NCBI RefSeq assembly: GCF_004364155.1
Contig: NZ_SOAZ01000005.1
Span: forward strand, 62,001-126,000
Length of the DNA: 64,000 nucleotides
Origin: Fonticella tunisiensis
GTDB lineage: Bacteria; Bacillota; Clostridia; Clostridiales; Caloramatoraceae
Direction: 5' to 3'
Shown here piece after piece: positions 1 to 8,258 of this stretch (position 1 is the stretch's first letter; every line of letters starts with the position of its first letter). Under the pieces are notes generated by a model. It did no database searches and had not been told where the DNA came from. It saw nothing but the letters and a program-made list of their open reading frames with translations. Made by a program: the position numbers and the translations under genes.

Positions 1-348
1 ATAGGCATATTCTATCATTCCATAGCTTTTACAGCCTGCTACATTTCCTACATCAATGCTTTTGTCGACTATTATGATAGAACTGGCATCCGAGTATTTT
101 AAATACCTGTTAAAGGCCTCCTGGCTAAGGGATACAAATATATCAGCCTTCTGTACCTTTGGATAGTATATTTCGCTGTCTGAAATTATTATATCAGATC
201 TACTTGCCCCCCCTCTAGATTCGGGACCATAGTTTTGACACTGTATTACATGGTAGCCATCATAAACAGCAGCTTCACCAATAATTATCCCTGCAAGCAT
301 TATTCCCTGTCCCCCTGTCCCCCCGATTATAACCTGTTTTTTAAACAC
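1..348 (-). CDS. korC: 2-oxoacid:ferredoxin oxidoreductase gamma subunit (partial)
   Basis: Gamma subunit of a 2-oxoacid:ferredoxin oxidoreductase, truncated by the window edge. The frame opens with a GTG at 346-348 that overlaps the end of the beta-subunit gene by 8 nt, with a GGGAG ribosome site before it. The first residues include the glycine-rich stretch VIIGGTGGQGIML typical of this subunit family, followed by QNYGPESRGGASRSD, a conserved gamma-subunit segment. It completes a four-gene set (ferredoxin, alpha, beta, gamma) transcribed leftwards. The family oxidises 2-oxoacids to acyl-CoA, reducing ferredoxin. The missing C-terminus prevents any length check. Confidence 0.9.
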   Translation of the reverse strand, partial: MFKKQVIIGGTGGQGIMLAGIIIGEAAVYDGYHVIQCQNYGPESRGGASRSDIIISDSEIYYPKVQKADIFVSLSQEAFNRYLKYSDASSIIIVDKSIDVGNVAGCKSYGMIEYAY

Positions 349-1135
349 TAATGTCTCCCTCATTTGATAGGAGCTTGATGTATTCACTTACAAATTCCGG
401 TTCCTTTTCATCTCTGAAAACCCCTATTTTGGTCTTTCCGTCATCCGAAAAGGAAGTAGAATTCTTTAAAAGCCTCATCATATCGGCAGGCTCCGGTGTT
501 TTGTTTCTTCTTCCAAATTGGATGGGACAGGGTGTTAATATCTCAACTATGGAAAATCCCTTATTTTTAAAGGCCCCCTCTATCAAACCTATTAAATGTT
601 TGTAATGAAAAACTGTTCCTCTTGCAACGTATGTTGCTCCAGCGTTTTCAGAGAGCTTGCATATGTCAAATTGTCTCTCTACTGTGCCCTGCCTTGAGGT
701 TGAAGTTCTTGCGTTTCTTGGAGTGGTAGGAGAATATTGGCCTCCTGTCATACCATAAATATTGTTATTGAATACTAAAACGTTTATATCTATATTTCTT
801 CTGCATCCATGTATTAGATGATTTCCTCCTATCGCAGTACAGTCACCATCTCCTGTTATTACTATTACATTAAGCTCAGGGTTTGCAAGTTTTATTCCAG
901 TTGCAAAGGCTATCGCTCTCCCATGAGTTGTATGTAACGAGTCGAAATTTAAGTAACCCGAAGCTCTTGAGGAGCATCCTATTCCAGAAACTATGCATAT
1001 CTTATCTTTGTCCATTGTAGAATTATCAATAGCTTCAACAGCAGCCCCAAGGGCAATGCCATTTCCACATCCAGGACACCATATATGAGGCAGCTGATCC
1101 ATTTTAAAATACTTATTAAGAAGTTCAATACGCAT
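341..1135 (-). CDS. korB: 2-oxoacid:ferredoxin oxidoreductase beta subunit
   Basis: Thiamine-diphosphate-binding beta subunit of a KorABCD-type enzyme, which decarboxylates a 2-oxoacid (2-oxoglutarate most likely) to the acyl-CoA with ferredoxin as electron acceptor. The 264-residue protein has the N-terminal CPGCGNG motif (residues 20-26), the ThDP/Mg motif GDGD at 95-98, and NNNIYG at about 123-128. The start follows a strong AAGGAGG site. It lies one base after korA's stop region and overlaps korC, so the four genes are almost certainly one operon. Exact substrate (2-oxoglutarate versus branched-chain or other 2-oxoacid) cannot be read from sequence alone. Confidence 0.93.
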   Translation of the reverse strand: MRIELLNKYFKMDQLPHIWCPGCGNGIALGAAVEAIDNSTMDKDKICIVSGIGCSSRASGYLNFDSLHTTHGRAIAFATGIKLANPELNVIVITGDGDCTAIGGNHLIHGCRRNIDINVLVFNNNIYGMTGGQYSPTTPRNARTSTSRQGTVERQFDICKLSENAGATYVARGTVFHYKHLIGLIEGAFKNKGFSIVEILTPCPIQFGRRNKTPEPADMMRLLKNSTSFSDDGKTKIGVFRDEKEPEFVSEYIKLLSNEGDISV

Positions 1136-1136
1136 C

Positions 1137-2255
1137 TTACCCCCTCCTTAGACACTTAATTATTTCAGTAGGGGTAATAAGCTCTCCACTATACTTGTTT
1201 ATGCCCAATACCTCACATCTCCCAAATACAATCCTTTGAACCTCAAGTATCATTTGCCCGGTATTTAGCTCTGGTACATATATTCTTTCTATTCTATTTT
1301 TTTGTATAAGAGAAAGAAGTTCTTTGTCAGGAAATGGCCATATAGTATATGGTATGAACAGTCCTATGCTGTCGTCATTTATCTGGCATATAACATCCTT
1401 GCATACTCTGGCCACCGAGCCAAAGGCTATTATAAGCGTCCTGCATCTTTCTGTTTTAAACTTTTCATAAATTACAATATCATCTCTGCTTTTCTCAAGC
1501 TTATAATGAAGCCTTCTAATCAGTTTTTCAGCCTCTTCAGAGCTGTTTGTAGGATGGCCTGTCTCGTCATGTACAAGCCCCGTAACATGGAACCTGTAAC
1601 CCTTTCCAAACTCCCCCATTGGGGGAACTCCATCTTCATCGGCGGCATAGGGTTTATGGTTCTCCCTTGTTAAGGGTCTTTTTCTATCCCATATTTCCAC
1701 ATCATTTTCTATAACAACGCTTTCTCTCATGTGCGCGTTTACTTCATCAAGAAGAAGTATCACAGGAATTCTATACCTTTCAGAATAATTGAAAGCTTTA
1801 ATAGTCATATAATATATGTCCTTTACGGTGGATGGGGCAATTACAATTACTGGGTGATCTCCGTGTGTTCCCCACCTGCTTTGCATTACATCTCCCTGGG
1901 AAACACATGTAGGAAGCCCGGTACTTGGCCCACCTCTCATAACATCCACAACAACACAGGGTATCTCAGTCATGGATGCATATCCTATATTTTCCTGCTT
2001 AAGTGAAAATCCCGGGCCACTTGTTGCCGTCATGGCTTTGAGGCCGCACAGGGACGCCCCAATAACAGCAGCCATACTGGAAATCTCATCTTCCATTTGA
2101 ATGAACTTTCCATTGTATTTTGGAAGCATTAAGGAAGCAAGTTCAGCAATTTCAGTTGATGGGGTTATGGGATAACCAGCAAAAAACCTCATTCCTGCCC
2201 TTATCGCTCCCCTTACACATGCTTCATTTCCTTGCATAAGAAGGGCTTCACCCAT
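1137..2255 (-). CDS. korA: 2-oxoacid:ferredoxin oxidoreductase alpha subunit
   Basis: Alpha subunit (372 residues), carrying the pyrimidine-binding domain that helps bind ThDP and the 2-oxoacid. The signature GYPITPSTE lies at residues 27-35, and the TSGPGFSLKQE segment near residue 80 is typical of the KorA/VorB family. The length is that of the stand-alone alpha subunit without a fused gamma domain, consistent with the separate korC downstream. The start has a GGAGGGATATTT leader and overlaps the ferredoxin gene by 8 nt. In anaerobes this complex usually supplies succinyl-CoA or acyl-CoA, or works in reverse as a reductive carboxylase; the direction is inference. Confidence 0.93.
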   Translation of the reverse strand: MGEALLMQGNEACVRGAIRAGMRFFAGYPITPSTEIAELASLMLPKYNGKFIQMEDEISSMAAVIGASLCGLKAMTATSGPGFSLKQENIGYASMTEIPCVVVDVMRGGPSTGLPTCVSQGDVMQSRWGTHGDHPVIVIAPSTVKDIYYMTIKAFNYSERYRIPVILLLDEVNAHMRESVVIENDVEIWDRKRPLTRENHKPYAADEDGVPPMGEFGKGYRFHVTGLVHDETGHPTNSSEEAEKLIRRLHYKLEKSRDDIVIYEKFKTERCRTLIIAFGSVARVCKDVICQINDDSIGLFIPYTIWPFPDKELLSLIQKNRIERIYVPELNTGQMILEVQRIVFGRCEVLGINKYSGELITPTEIIKCLRRG

Positions 2256-2460
2256 AAATATCCCTCCCTAGATATATTACGTAGTCGGGACATATTCTCT
2301 CGCATAATCCACATCCTATGCAATTTTCAGAGTTCTGTATTTCAACCTTGCCTAAGTTCAGCACAAGGACTCCTCTGGGGCAAAATGCTGAACAAAGTCC
2401 GCAGCCTTTGCACCAATCTCTATGGATTGCAATAGGCTTGCTTTCTCCCATTTCCCCCAT
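2248..2460 (-). CDS. korD: ferredoxin-type 4Fe-4S subunit of 2-oxoacid oxidoreductase
   Basis: Small delta subunit that shuttles electrons from the KorAB core. From the chosen start it is 70 residues with two complete CxxCxxCxxxCP motifs (Cys17/20/23/27 and Cys47/50/53/57), so it binds two [4Fe-4S] clusters. I chose the ATG at 2460 because GAGGG sits about six bases before it; an in-frame ATG six codons upstream is possible but has a weaker ribosome site. First gene of the korDABC operon. No clear promoter was picked out upstream. Confidence 0.9.
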   Translation of the reverse strand: MGEMGESKPIAIHRDWCKGCGLCSAFCPRGVLVLNLGKVEIQNSENCIGCGLCERICPDYVIYLGRDIYG

Positions 2461-2742
2461 ATATACCCTCTTTTCCATTGAATGTTTTCAAAATTCTCAT
2501 TCAATTTACCAAAATGCAAATTTATTTTATCATTTAATTCGAATTGATGCAACATCTCATTCAGAATATGTTTTTGTATTCGAAGGGTTACCATCTTGCA
2601 TCATATCTAAAATTCAAATTTTACGCACTCCTCAAAATCTTCATAGCTTTAAAAGCCTATGATTAGGCCTCACCTCCTTCTCCACCGTTGGCTTTTAATT
2701 TTTGCAGACTTGTAACCATGTATTTCTCTGATTATTCCTGCA

Positions 2743-2835
2743 TCACCATGAAATTATAATTTTTTCCACTTCCTTTACTAACATATGTAATCCTGCTGAA
2801 TTTATTCCATCATCATTTGTTATAAGCACTTTCAT
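2743..2835 (-). pseudogene. surE 5'-nucleotidase, N-terminal fragment
   Basis: A ribosome site (GAAGGATATAA) and ATG open a frame reading MKVLITNDDGINSAGL, which is the diagnostic N-terminus of the SurE 5'/3'-nucleotidase family, including the NDDG metal-binding motif. The frame stops with TGA after 30 codons instead of the usual ~250. The DNA after it does not continue the family, so this is a 5' stub left by a deletion, lying in the otherwise empty 2461-2943 interval between korD and the divergent gene at 2944. The rest of that interval holds a short GCCTAATCATAGGC hairpin near 2655-2668 and nothing else I can support. Confidence 0.75.
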
Positions 2836-2943
2836 TTATATCCTTCAAGCTAAATGTATTGTGCATGTTTAATATAATTTGAACTTATTAAACATACTAA
2901 ATACATATACGATTTTTTACTACCCTTGAAAGGATGTATAAAA

Positions 2944-3594
2944 ATGATTCAAATTGATGATGCAGGAAGCGGCAGCCTTATTGGAGGAACTTTAATTGGC
3001 ATGATGAGGGTTGAAACCAGGGATTTTTATTACGATGTAATACCGGTTAAATACTTCACCACTCCCTATTTTGAACAAAAAAAATTTGAAGATTACTGTA
3101 TAAAGATAATATATGAAGGCCTTTCAAATCTTAAAGTCGATGAATCCGAGCCAATTGAAATATGTCAGGGGTATATGTTTAACGCTGCCCGGAGTTTATT
3201 AAAGGAGGGTGGATACAATATTATAAGCACAAAAATTTCGGAGCCGCTTCAATCCGTTATAGAAGAAACCTTTATGGATTATATAATAGGTATTGGTGTT
3301 CCCCTTGACTATCTCCAGTTCACTAAATACCCATTTCACTTTCACAGAATGCTAAAATGGGTCCTTGCGGACCTTAAAAATAGAGAAAAACTGTGCAAGA
3401 CAGCCTGGCGCAGCTGGAAAAAATACGGTTCTGTCGCGACACATCATTATTATGATTACCTAATGGGCGGTACCTACAGATGCATGAAATGCGGCAATTA
3501 TATTGAGGTTCCTGGGAAAATAAAGGTTATTAAGTTTACAACAAATCGGGATTATTATATTTATCTCCACCCACACTGCAGTTCTTCTCAATGA
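2944..3594 (+). CDS. conserved hypothetical protein with C-terminal zinc-ribbon-like Cys/His cluster
   Basis: A 216-residue protein of a type I associate with clostridial genomes but to which I cannot give a function. It starts MIQIDDAGSGSLIGGT, has no signal peptide or obvious membrane segment, and ends with CMKC followed about 30 residues later by HPHC, a plausible zinc-binding cluster. I chose the ATG at 2944 (AAAGGA nine bases before) rather than the TTG six codons upstream. It is transcribed away from korD and converges on mnmM, overlapping it by 59 nt at the 3' ends. That overlap is unusual but both C-termini look natural. Confidence 0.7.
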   Translation: MIQIDDAGSGSLIGGTLIGMMRVETRDFYYDVIPVKYFTTPYFEQKKFEDYCIKIIYEGLSNLKVDESEPIEICQGYMFNAARSLLKEGGYNIISTKISEPLQSVIEETFMDYIIGIGVPLDYLQFTKYPFHFHRMLKWVLADLKNREKLCKTAWRSWKKYGSVATHHYYDYLMGGTYRCMKCGNYIEVPGKIKVIKFTTNRDYYIYLHPHCSSSQ

Positions 3595-4138
3595 CTATTA
3601 AAAATGGAGCCATTCCTTTTCTATTAACATATTTTATAACCATTGCATTATAAATTTTAGGATCAAGGCCATTTATAAAATCAAGGACCGCATTCCCCTC
3701 CTCTTCTCCTCCCTCATGACCTCTATAAACTGCTATAGTTATAATTCCACCCGGAGAAAGCATTTTAAGCCCCTTTTTAAGAGCAGCAATAGTCGTTTCA
3801 GGCCTCGTTATAACGTTTTTATACCCTCCCGGAAGATATCCAAGGTTAAACATGATGGCCTTAGGGCTTTCTTTAATGTATAAATCCATGTTCTCATGCC
3901 CATCATTTATAACTTCTATATTTCTTATACCCTTTATTTCAATTTCTTTTTTGAATTTTTTTACGCATTCCCTTTGAATTTCAAAGGAATAAACCCTGCC
4001 TTCCGGAACAAGGCCGCTCAAAAAGATAGTATCATTTCCATTTCCAAGGGTTGCATCAACGGCAACATCCCTGTCTCTTAATACCTGCTTTACGTAATTT
4101 TGCGCCATTTCCGTAATTTTTAATATTATTTTAAACAT
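3536..4138 (-). CDS. mnmM: MnmM-type tRNA methyltransferase (YtqB family)
   Basis: Class I SAM-dependent methyltransferase of the YtqB/MnmM family. In Bacillus subtilis the family makes the last methylation of mnm5s2U at the tRNA wobble uridine. The 200-residue protein has the SAM-binding motif VDATLGNGNDTIFL near residues 27-40, the family's DGHE segment, and the signature NLGYLPGG near residue 100. Its length matches the family. A clean AAAGGAAGATCAT leader precedes the ATG. The last 59 nt overlap the convergent gene on the other strand. Function is inferred from family membership. Confidence 0.85.
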   Translation of the reverse strand: MFKIILKITEMAQNYVKQVLRDRDVAVDATLGNGNDTIFLSGLVPEGRVYSFEIQRECVKKFKKEIEIKGIRNIEVINDGHENMDLYIKESPKAIMFNLGYLPGGYKNVITRPETTIAALKKGLKMLSPGGIITIAVYRGHEGGEEEGNAVLDFINGLDPKIYNAMVIKYVNRKGMAPFLIVIEKNCSVGGDKYNNPDLL

Positions 4139-4160
4139 ATGATCTTCCTTTCAAACAAAA

Positions 4161-4186
4161 AAGTAGGGAGATAAATCCCCCTACTT
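4161..4186 (-). terminator. rho-independent terminator after cstA
   Basis: Inverted repeat AAGTAGGGAG / CCCCCTACTT with a short A/T loop. On the minus strand it is followed by a run of T. It lies 14 bases past the stop of the CstA-like gene, so it ends that transcript. Confidence 0.85.
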
Positions 4187-4199
4187 ATTATTACCATAG

Positions 4200-5618
4200 C
4201 TATGCAACTGTTTCAATAGTTTCTGCAAAACTCCTACTTTTTACAAGAAATATTGCTAATAACGCTACGGCTGCTACAATACCGAATGAGTTAGATATTG
4301 AAGCATTAAGCTTAAAGCCTTCCTTTGCCTGAAGAATATAGCTTACCGATACTCCTGACATAAACACTGCAGGAACCGTTGCAATCCAGTGTGGCTTATT
4401 GTACTTGACTAAAAACATTGAGCAAGCCCAGAGTGTTACCATTGCAAGGGTCTGATTGGCCCATGCAAAATATCTCCAGATTATGTTGAAATCAATTTGG
4501 GTTAATCCAATTCCCACTGCAAATAGCGGTACTGCAAGAGCAAGTCTTTTATATATCTTATCCTGCTTGTATTTAATCATATCACCAAGCATAAGCCTTG
4601 CACTTCTAAAGGCAGTGTCCCCTGAAGTTATAGGACATGCGATAACTCCTATCATTGCAAGAACTCCACCGACAGGCCCAAGCAATGTCTTTGTAATCTC
4701 TAAAACAACAGCATTTGGTGTATTCTTAAGAGCTGCTTCAAGCCCTGGTGTTCCGTTGTAGAAGGCCATACCTGCTGCCGCCCAAACAAGAGCTATAACC
4801 CCCTCTGCAACCATTGAGCCATAGAACACACTTCTGCCATACTTTTCATTCTTTAAAGTTCTTGCCATAAGAGGTGACTGAGTTGCATGGAAGCCTGATA
4901 TAGCGCCGCATGCTATTGTTATGAACATAAAGGGCCATATGGAAATTTTAGCCGGATGCAGGTTCTGGAGCGTTATTTCAGGAATATGATATCCCTGTAA
5001 AATTATTCCACCACCAACTCCAAAAGCCATAACTATAAGCGAAATACCGAATATTGGATATAAATTTCCTATGAGCACGTCTATTGGAAGAATTGTAGCC
5101 AGGAAGTAATAAACAAATATTACAACTGCCCAGAACGTAAGATTGTATTTCTCTGGTGTCAATGCTGCAATCAGTCCTGCAGGCCCTGTGACGAATACAA
5201 CACCAACAAGTATTAACAGAACAATTGTAAATGCTCTCATGATGTTTTGAATTGTTTTGCCTAGATAAATCCCCTGAATTTCTGAAATGCTTGCACCGTC
5301 ATGTCTTAATGATATCATGCCTGAAATATAGTCATGAACTGCGCCTGCAAATATTGTTCCAAGAACAATCCATAAAAATGCAGCAGGCCCAAAGAGAGCT
5401 CCCTGGATAGCTCCAAAAATAGGACCAAGTCCTGCAATGTTCAAAAGCTGAATTAGGTAAACCTTCCATGTTGGCATTGGCACATAATCTACGCCGTCCT
5501 GAAGAACATATGCTGGTGTTCGTCTTTCGGAGTTTGCACCAAAGAGCTTTTCAACATATTTCCCATAGACAGCATACCCGATAATTAGAACCATGATTCC
5601 TCCAATGAAAGAAAACAT
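4200..5618 (-). CDS. cstA: CstA/BtsT-family transporter (probable pyruvate or peptide carrier)
   Basis: Polytopic membrane protein of the carbon-starvation CstA family (472 residues), hydrophobic throughout, with conserved family segments such as GPIFGAIQG, AVHDYISGMISLRHDG, SGFHATQSP and CPITSGDTAFRSAR. Its Escherichia coli relatives are the peptide-linked CstA and the pyruvate/H+ symporter BtsT. It is shorter than E. coli CstA (about 700), as is common in Firmicutes. The start at 5618 follows AAAGGAGGGGGT. It lies just downstream of a LytS/LytR-type system; E. coli BtsSR controls btsT in response to pyruvate, so pyruvate uptake is the best inference. Confidence 0.88.
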   Translation of the reverse strand: MFSFIGGIMVLIIGYAVYGKYVEKLFGANSERRTPAYVLQDGVDYVPMPTWKVYLIQLLNIAGLGPIFGAIQGALFGPAAFLWIVLGTIFAGAVHDYISGMISLRHDGASISEIQGIYLGKTIQNIMRAFTIVLLILVGVVFVTGPAGLIAALTPEKYNLTFWAVVIFVYYFLATILPIDVLIGNLYPIFGISLIVMAFGVGGGIILQGYHIPEITLQNLHPAKISIWPFMFITIACGAISGFHATQSPLMARTLKNEKYGRSVFYGSMVAEGVIALVWAAAGMAFYNGTPGLEAALKNTPNAVVLEITKTLLGPVGGVLAMIGVIACPITSGDTAFRSARLMLGDMIKYKQDKIYKRLALAVPLFAVGIGLTQIDFNIIWRYFAWANQTLAMVTLWACSMFLVKYNKPHWIATVPAVFMSGVSVSYILQAKEGFKLNASISNSFGIVAAVALLAIFLVKSRSFAETIETVA

Positions 5619-5665
5619 TTTACCCCCTCCTTTATTTTTGTACAAGCCAATCATACAATAAATTG

Positions 5666-5710
5666 AATTTTCCGACTATTTATTTAGGGTAAAATGTTAA
5701 AATTCGGACT
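5666..5710. promoter_or_regulatory. candidate LytTR-regulator direct repeats upstream of cstA
   Basis: Two similar direct repeats, AATTTTCCGACT (5666-5677) and AATTCGGACT (5701-5710), end 33 bp apart, about three helical turns, 48-92 bp upstream of the cstA start. LytTR-domain regulators typically bind paired direct repeats at about this spacing class. The repeats are short and A/T rich, so this is only a candidate operator for the response regulator encoded next door. Confidence 0.35.
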
Positions 5711-5747
5711 TATCATGCGTAAAATTTAACCTTAAAAAGCAGTGAAT

Positions 5748-6515
5748 TTAAAGCCCTAATATTTCTTTCATTCTTTTAACGTTGTTTCTACTAACGGGTA
5801 TTTCTGATTTTTCATTATCATCCATCACAAGCTTATAGGTGCCATGAAACCATGGATAGAGCTCTTTAACATGGTCAAGGTTTACAAGAAAGCTCCTATG
5901 AGTTCTGAAAAGCCCTGTCCTTTCCTCTATTTCATGAAGAGCATAGTTAGAGTAATATTTTTTATTCTTTAATTTTACATAGATTTGCTCATCTTCTATA
6001 AAACAGTAATACACGTCCTTTATATCTACAAGAACAGTTTTTCCTCCATATTCACAGGGAATTTTCTTTAAAGTATTGTCTATTTTTTGGAGCCTTACCA
6101 GTATTTTTTCAATCTTATCAGAAATATTATCCTGATCAACGTTATTATCCAGTCTATCTTTAATTCTTATGATAGTATTATATATTCTCCTCTCATCATA
6201 GGGTTTTAGCACGTAATCCATTGCATATAGTTCAAAGGCTTCAAGAGCATATTCATCATAGGCAGTTACAAAGACTATGGATATATTCTTATTAAAATCC
6301 CTTATTTTTTTTGCCAGTTCGATTCCATTCATTCCAGGTAAATTTATGTCCAGGAATACAACATCAGGAACTATTTTTTTAACCATTTCATATCCACTAT
6401 TTCCATCAAAGGCAGAACCTTCAATACTCAAAAAATCATACTGTGATAGGAGGTATTTAAGCTCTTCCTCTGATGGAAATTCATCCTCTACAATTATGCA
6501 TTTAACTGTTTTCAT
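5748..6515 (-). CDS. LytR/AlgR-type response regulator
   Basis: Two-component response regulator, 255 residues: receiver domain (about 1-120, phosphoacceptor Asp56 in VFLDINLPGMNG, acidic pair at 11-12, Lys in YVLKPYD) followed by a LytTR DNA-binding domain (about 145-250, with the family's GLFRTHRSFLVNLDHV segment). The start, behind AAGGAGG, overlaps the end of the sensor gene by 14 nt, indicating translational coupling. With cstA immediately downstream it resembles the BtsSR/YpdAB/PftSR class that senses extracellular pyruvate; that ligand assignment is an inference from context. Confidence 0.92.
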   Translation of the reverse strand: MKTVKCIIVEDEFPSEEELKYLLSQYDFLSIEGSAFDGNSGYEMVKKIVPDVVFLDINLPGMNGIELAKKIRDFNKNISIVFVTAYDEYALEAFELYAMDYVLKPYDERRIYNTIIRIKDRLDNNVDQDNISDKIEKILVRLQKIDNTLKKIPCEYGGKTVLVDIKDVYYCFIEDEQIYVKLKNKKYYSNYALHEIEERTGLFRTHRSFLVNLDHVKELYPWFHGTYKLVMDDNEKSEIPVSRNNVKRMKEILGL

Positions 6516-8202
6516 TTATACCATCCTCCTTAGGTACTCTTATAGAAACCCTCGTTCCCTCTTCTATAGAACTTGATATTTCAAACTTATAGTTGTCTCC
6601 ATATATAAACTTTAATCTTTCATTTATGTTTCTAAGGCCTATGCCAGGCCATTCCCTCAATATTGTATTAAGCCTCTCCCTTGTCATGCCAACTCCTGTA
6701 TCTCCCACAATGAAAACAAATTCATTACCTTCCTCAAAGGCCTTTATGAATATGCTGCCTCCAGAAGGTTTTGGAGAAATTCCATGCTTTACAGAATTCT
6801 CAACAATTGGCTGAAGAAGAAACACGGGTATTTTAACCTGCATAATGTTATCTGGAATATCTATGTGCAGTTTAAGCCTGTCTCCAAAACGTGCCCTTTC
6901 AATGGACAGATAGGAGTTAATCAGCTCTATCTCTTCCTTAACCTTCACAAAATCGTTTTCTCTTTTCAACGTCTTTCTAAAGTAGTTTGATAAGTCCATT
7001 ATCAATTCCCTTGCTATTAGGGAATTGGTCCGGCAAAATGATGCAATCGTGTTTAAAGCATTAAAAAGAAAATGAGGATGTATCTGTGCTTGTAAAGCCT
7101 TAAGTTCTGCAGTCGATGCTTCCTGTGCAAGCTTATTAAGCTTGTATAATTCTATTTGTGTTGAAAGCAATTCCCCAATTCCTTTCATATACTCAACAAA
7201 ATATTTATCCATTTCCCCTGCTCTTTCAACCTCTATTCCAAGCACTCCTTCAAAATCCCTATCCTGAATTAGAAGTGGTACGCAATAAAACGTCAGGATT
7301 TTATTAGAATGTTTGAAGGTCATGGTTCCAAATTTAGGATAGTTGTAATATTCCTCCATGAACGTTCTTAGTTTTTGAAATTCAATGCTCTTTCCACAAT
7401 ATACAAGCAGCTCATGTTTATCCCCTATAAACACCCCTTTACTTTCACCTATTTTATAAATTATTTCGGCCACTTTCTGAGCCGTCTCCTTATTAAGCCC
7501 CTTTCTTAGATAATGTATAGTTCGTTTTGCAATGTTTAATGCCTTCTGGGCATGAAATGCACCTACTCTGCTGTATTCATCCCTTGTGTGGTTAATTATA
7601 TCTACGAATATGGCTGCACCTATTGAATTGACCAATATCATTGGTATGGCAATCATTTTTTCCAGTTCGACCGCATTCTCAAAGGGTTTTGAAATAAGTA
7701 TTATTATAGTCATCTGAATAAATTCTGCTATGATACCTGCAAAGAAGGCAGCCATGGTGCTGAATTTCCCATCTCTTTTGTCTCTTCCTGCAATTCCTCC
7801 AATAAGTCCCTCAAAAACCGTTGCAACAGCACAGGCAAGGGCTGTAAAACCTCCTATAAAATATCTGTGTGTTCCTGAAATAATTCCAACAATTATACCT
7901 ATGACCGGCCCCCCAAAATACCCCGCAACAATGGCCCCTATTGGTCTTGTATTGGCAAGGGCCTCACTCTCCAATTCCTTCATATACGTTCCAAAATCTA
8001 AACTGGTAAAATTCTGAGGATCTACAATTATACCCATATAAGTTCCAAGTATGGAAAGTATACTGAAAAAAGATACCATCAGTACCCTATCAGTCAACGT
8101 TAATTTATTTTTTACAATCTTTCTAAATATGTAGGTATGGCTAAAAATATAAGCAGCAAGGGCAATTATAGACATTCGTTCAAGCAACCTGATAAAAAGC
8201 AT
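6502..8202 (-). CDS. LytS-type sensor histidine kinase
   Basis: Membrane sensor kinase of the LytS/BtsS class. From the ATG at 8202 (GGGGGATTCC leader) it has 566 residues. The N-terminal ~200 residues hold several transmembrane helices of the 5TM-LYT type (PIGAIVAGYFGGPVIG and TVFEGLIGGIAG are family hallmarks). A GAF-like segment follows, then the phosphoacceptor box with HPHFLFNALNT, and a HATPase domain with VENSVKHGI and GDTGVGM. It is the first gene of the kinase-regulator pair. The seven codons from an upstream ATG at 8223 are a less likely start. Confidence 0.92.
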   Translation of the reverse strand: MLFIRLLERMSIIALAAYIFSHTYIFRKIVKNKLTLTDRVLMVSFFSILSILGTYMGIIVDPQNFTSLDFGTYMKELESEALANTRPIGAIVAGYFGGPVIGIIVGIISGTHRYFIGGFTALACAVATVFEGLIGGIAGRDKRDGKFSTMAAFFAGIIAEFIQMTIIILISKPFENAVELEKMIAIPMILVNSIGAAIFVDIINHTRDEYSRVGAFHAQKALNIAKRTIHYLRKGLNKETAQKVAEIIYKIGESKGVFIGDKHELLVYCGKSIEFQKLRTFMEEYYNYPKFGTMTFKHSNKILTFYCVPLLIQDRDFEGVLGIEVERAGEMDKYFVEYMKGIGELLSTQIELYKLNKLAQEASTAELKALQAQIHPHFLFNALNTIASFCRTNSLIARELIMDLSNYFRKTLKRENDFVKVKEEIELINSYLSIERARFGDRLKLHIDIPDNIMQVKIPVFLLQPIVENSVKHGISPKPSGGSIFIKAFEEGNEFVFIVGDTGVGMTRERLNTILREWPGIGLRNINERLKFIYGDNYKFEISSSIEEGTRVSIRVPKEDGINENS

Positions 8203-8258
8203 GGAATCCCCCCTATTATCCATCCCATATAATTATACAATATTTAAGTTTAATACCA

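Noticed and set aside
2358-2594. Minus-strand open frame overlapping the ferredoxin gene
   Set aside because: It overlaps korD, which has two complete 4Fe-4S motifs in another frame; the overlapping frame has no family features.
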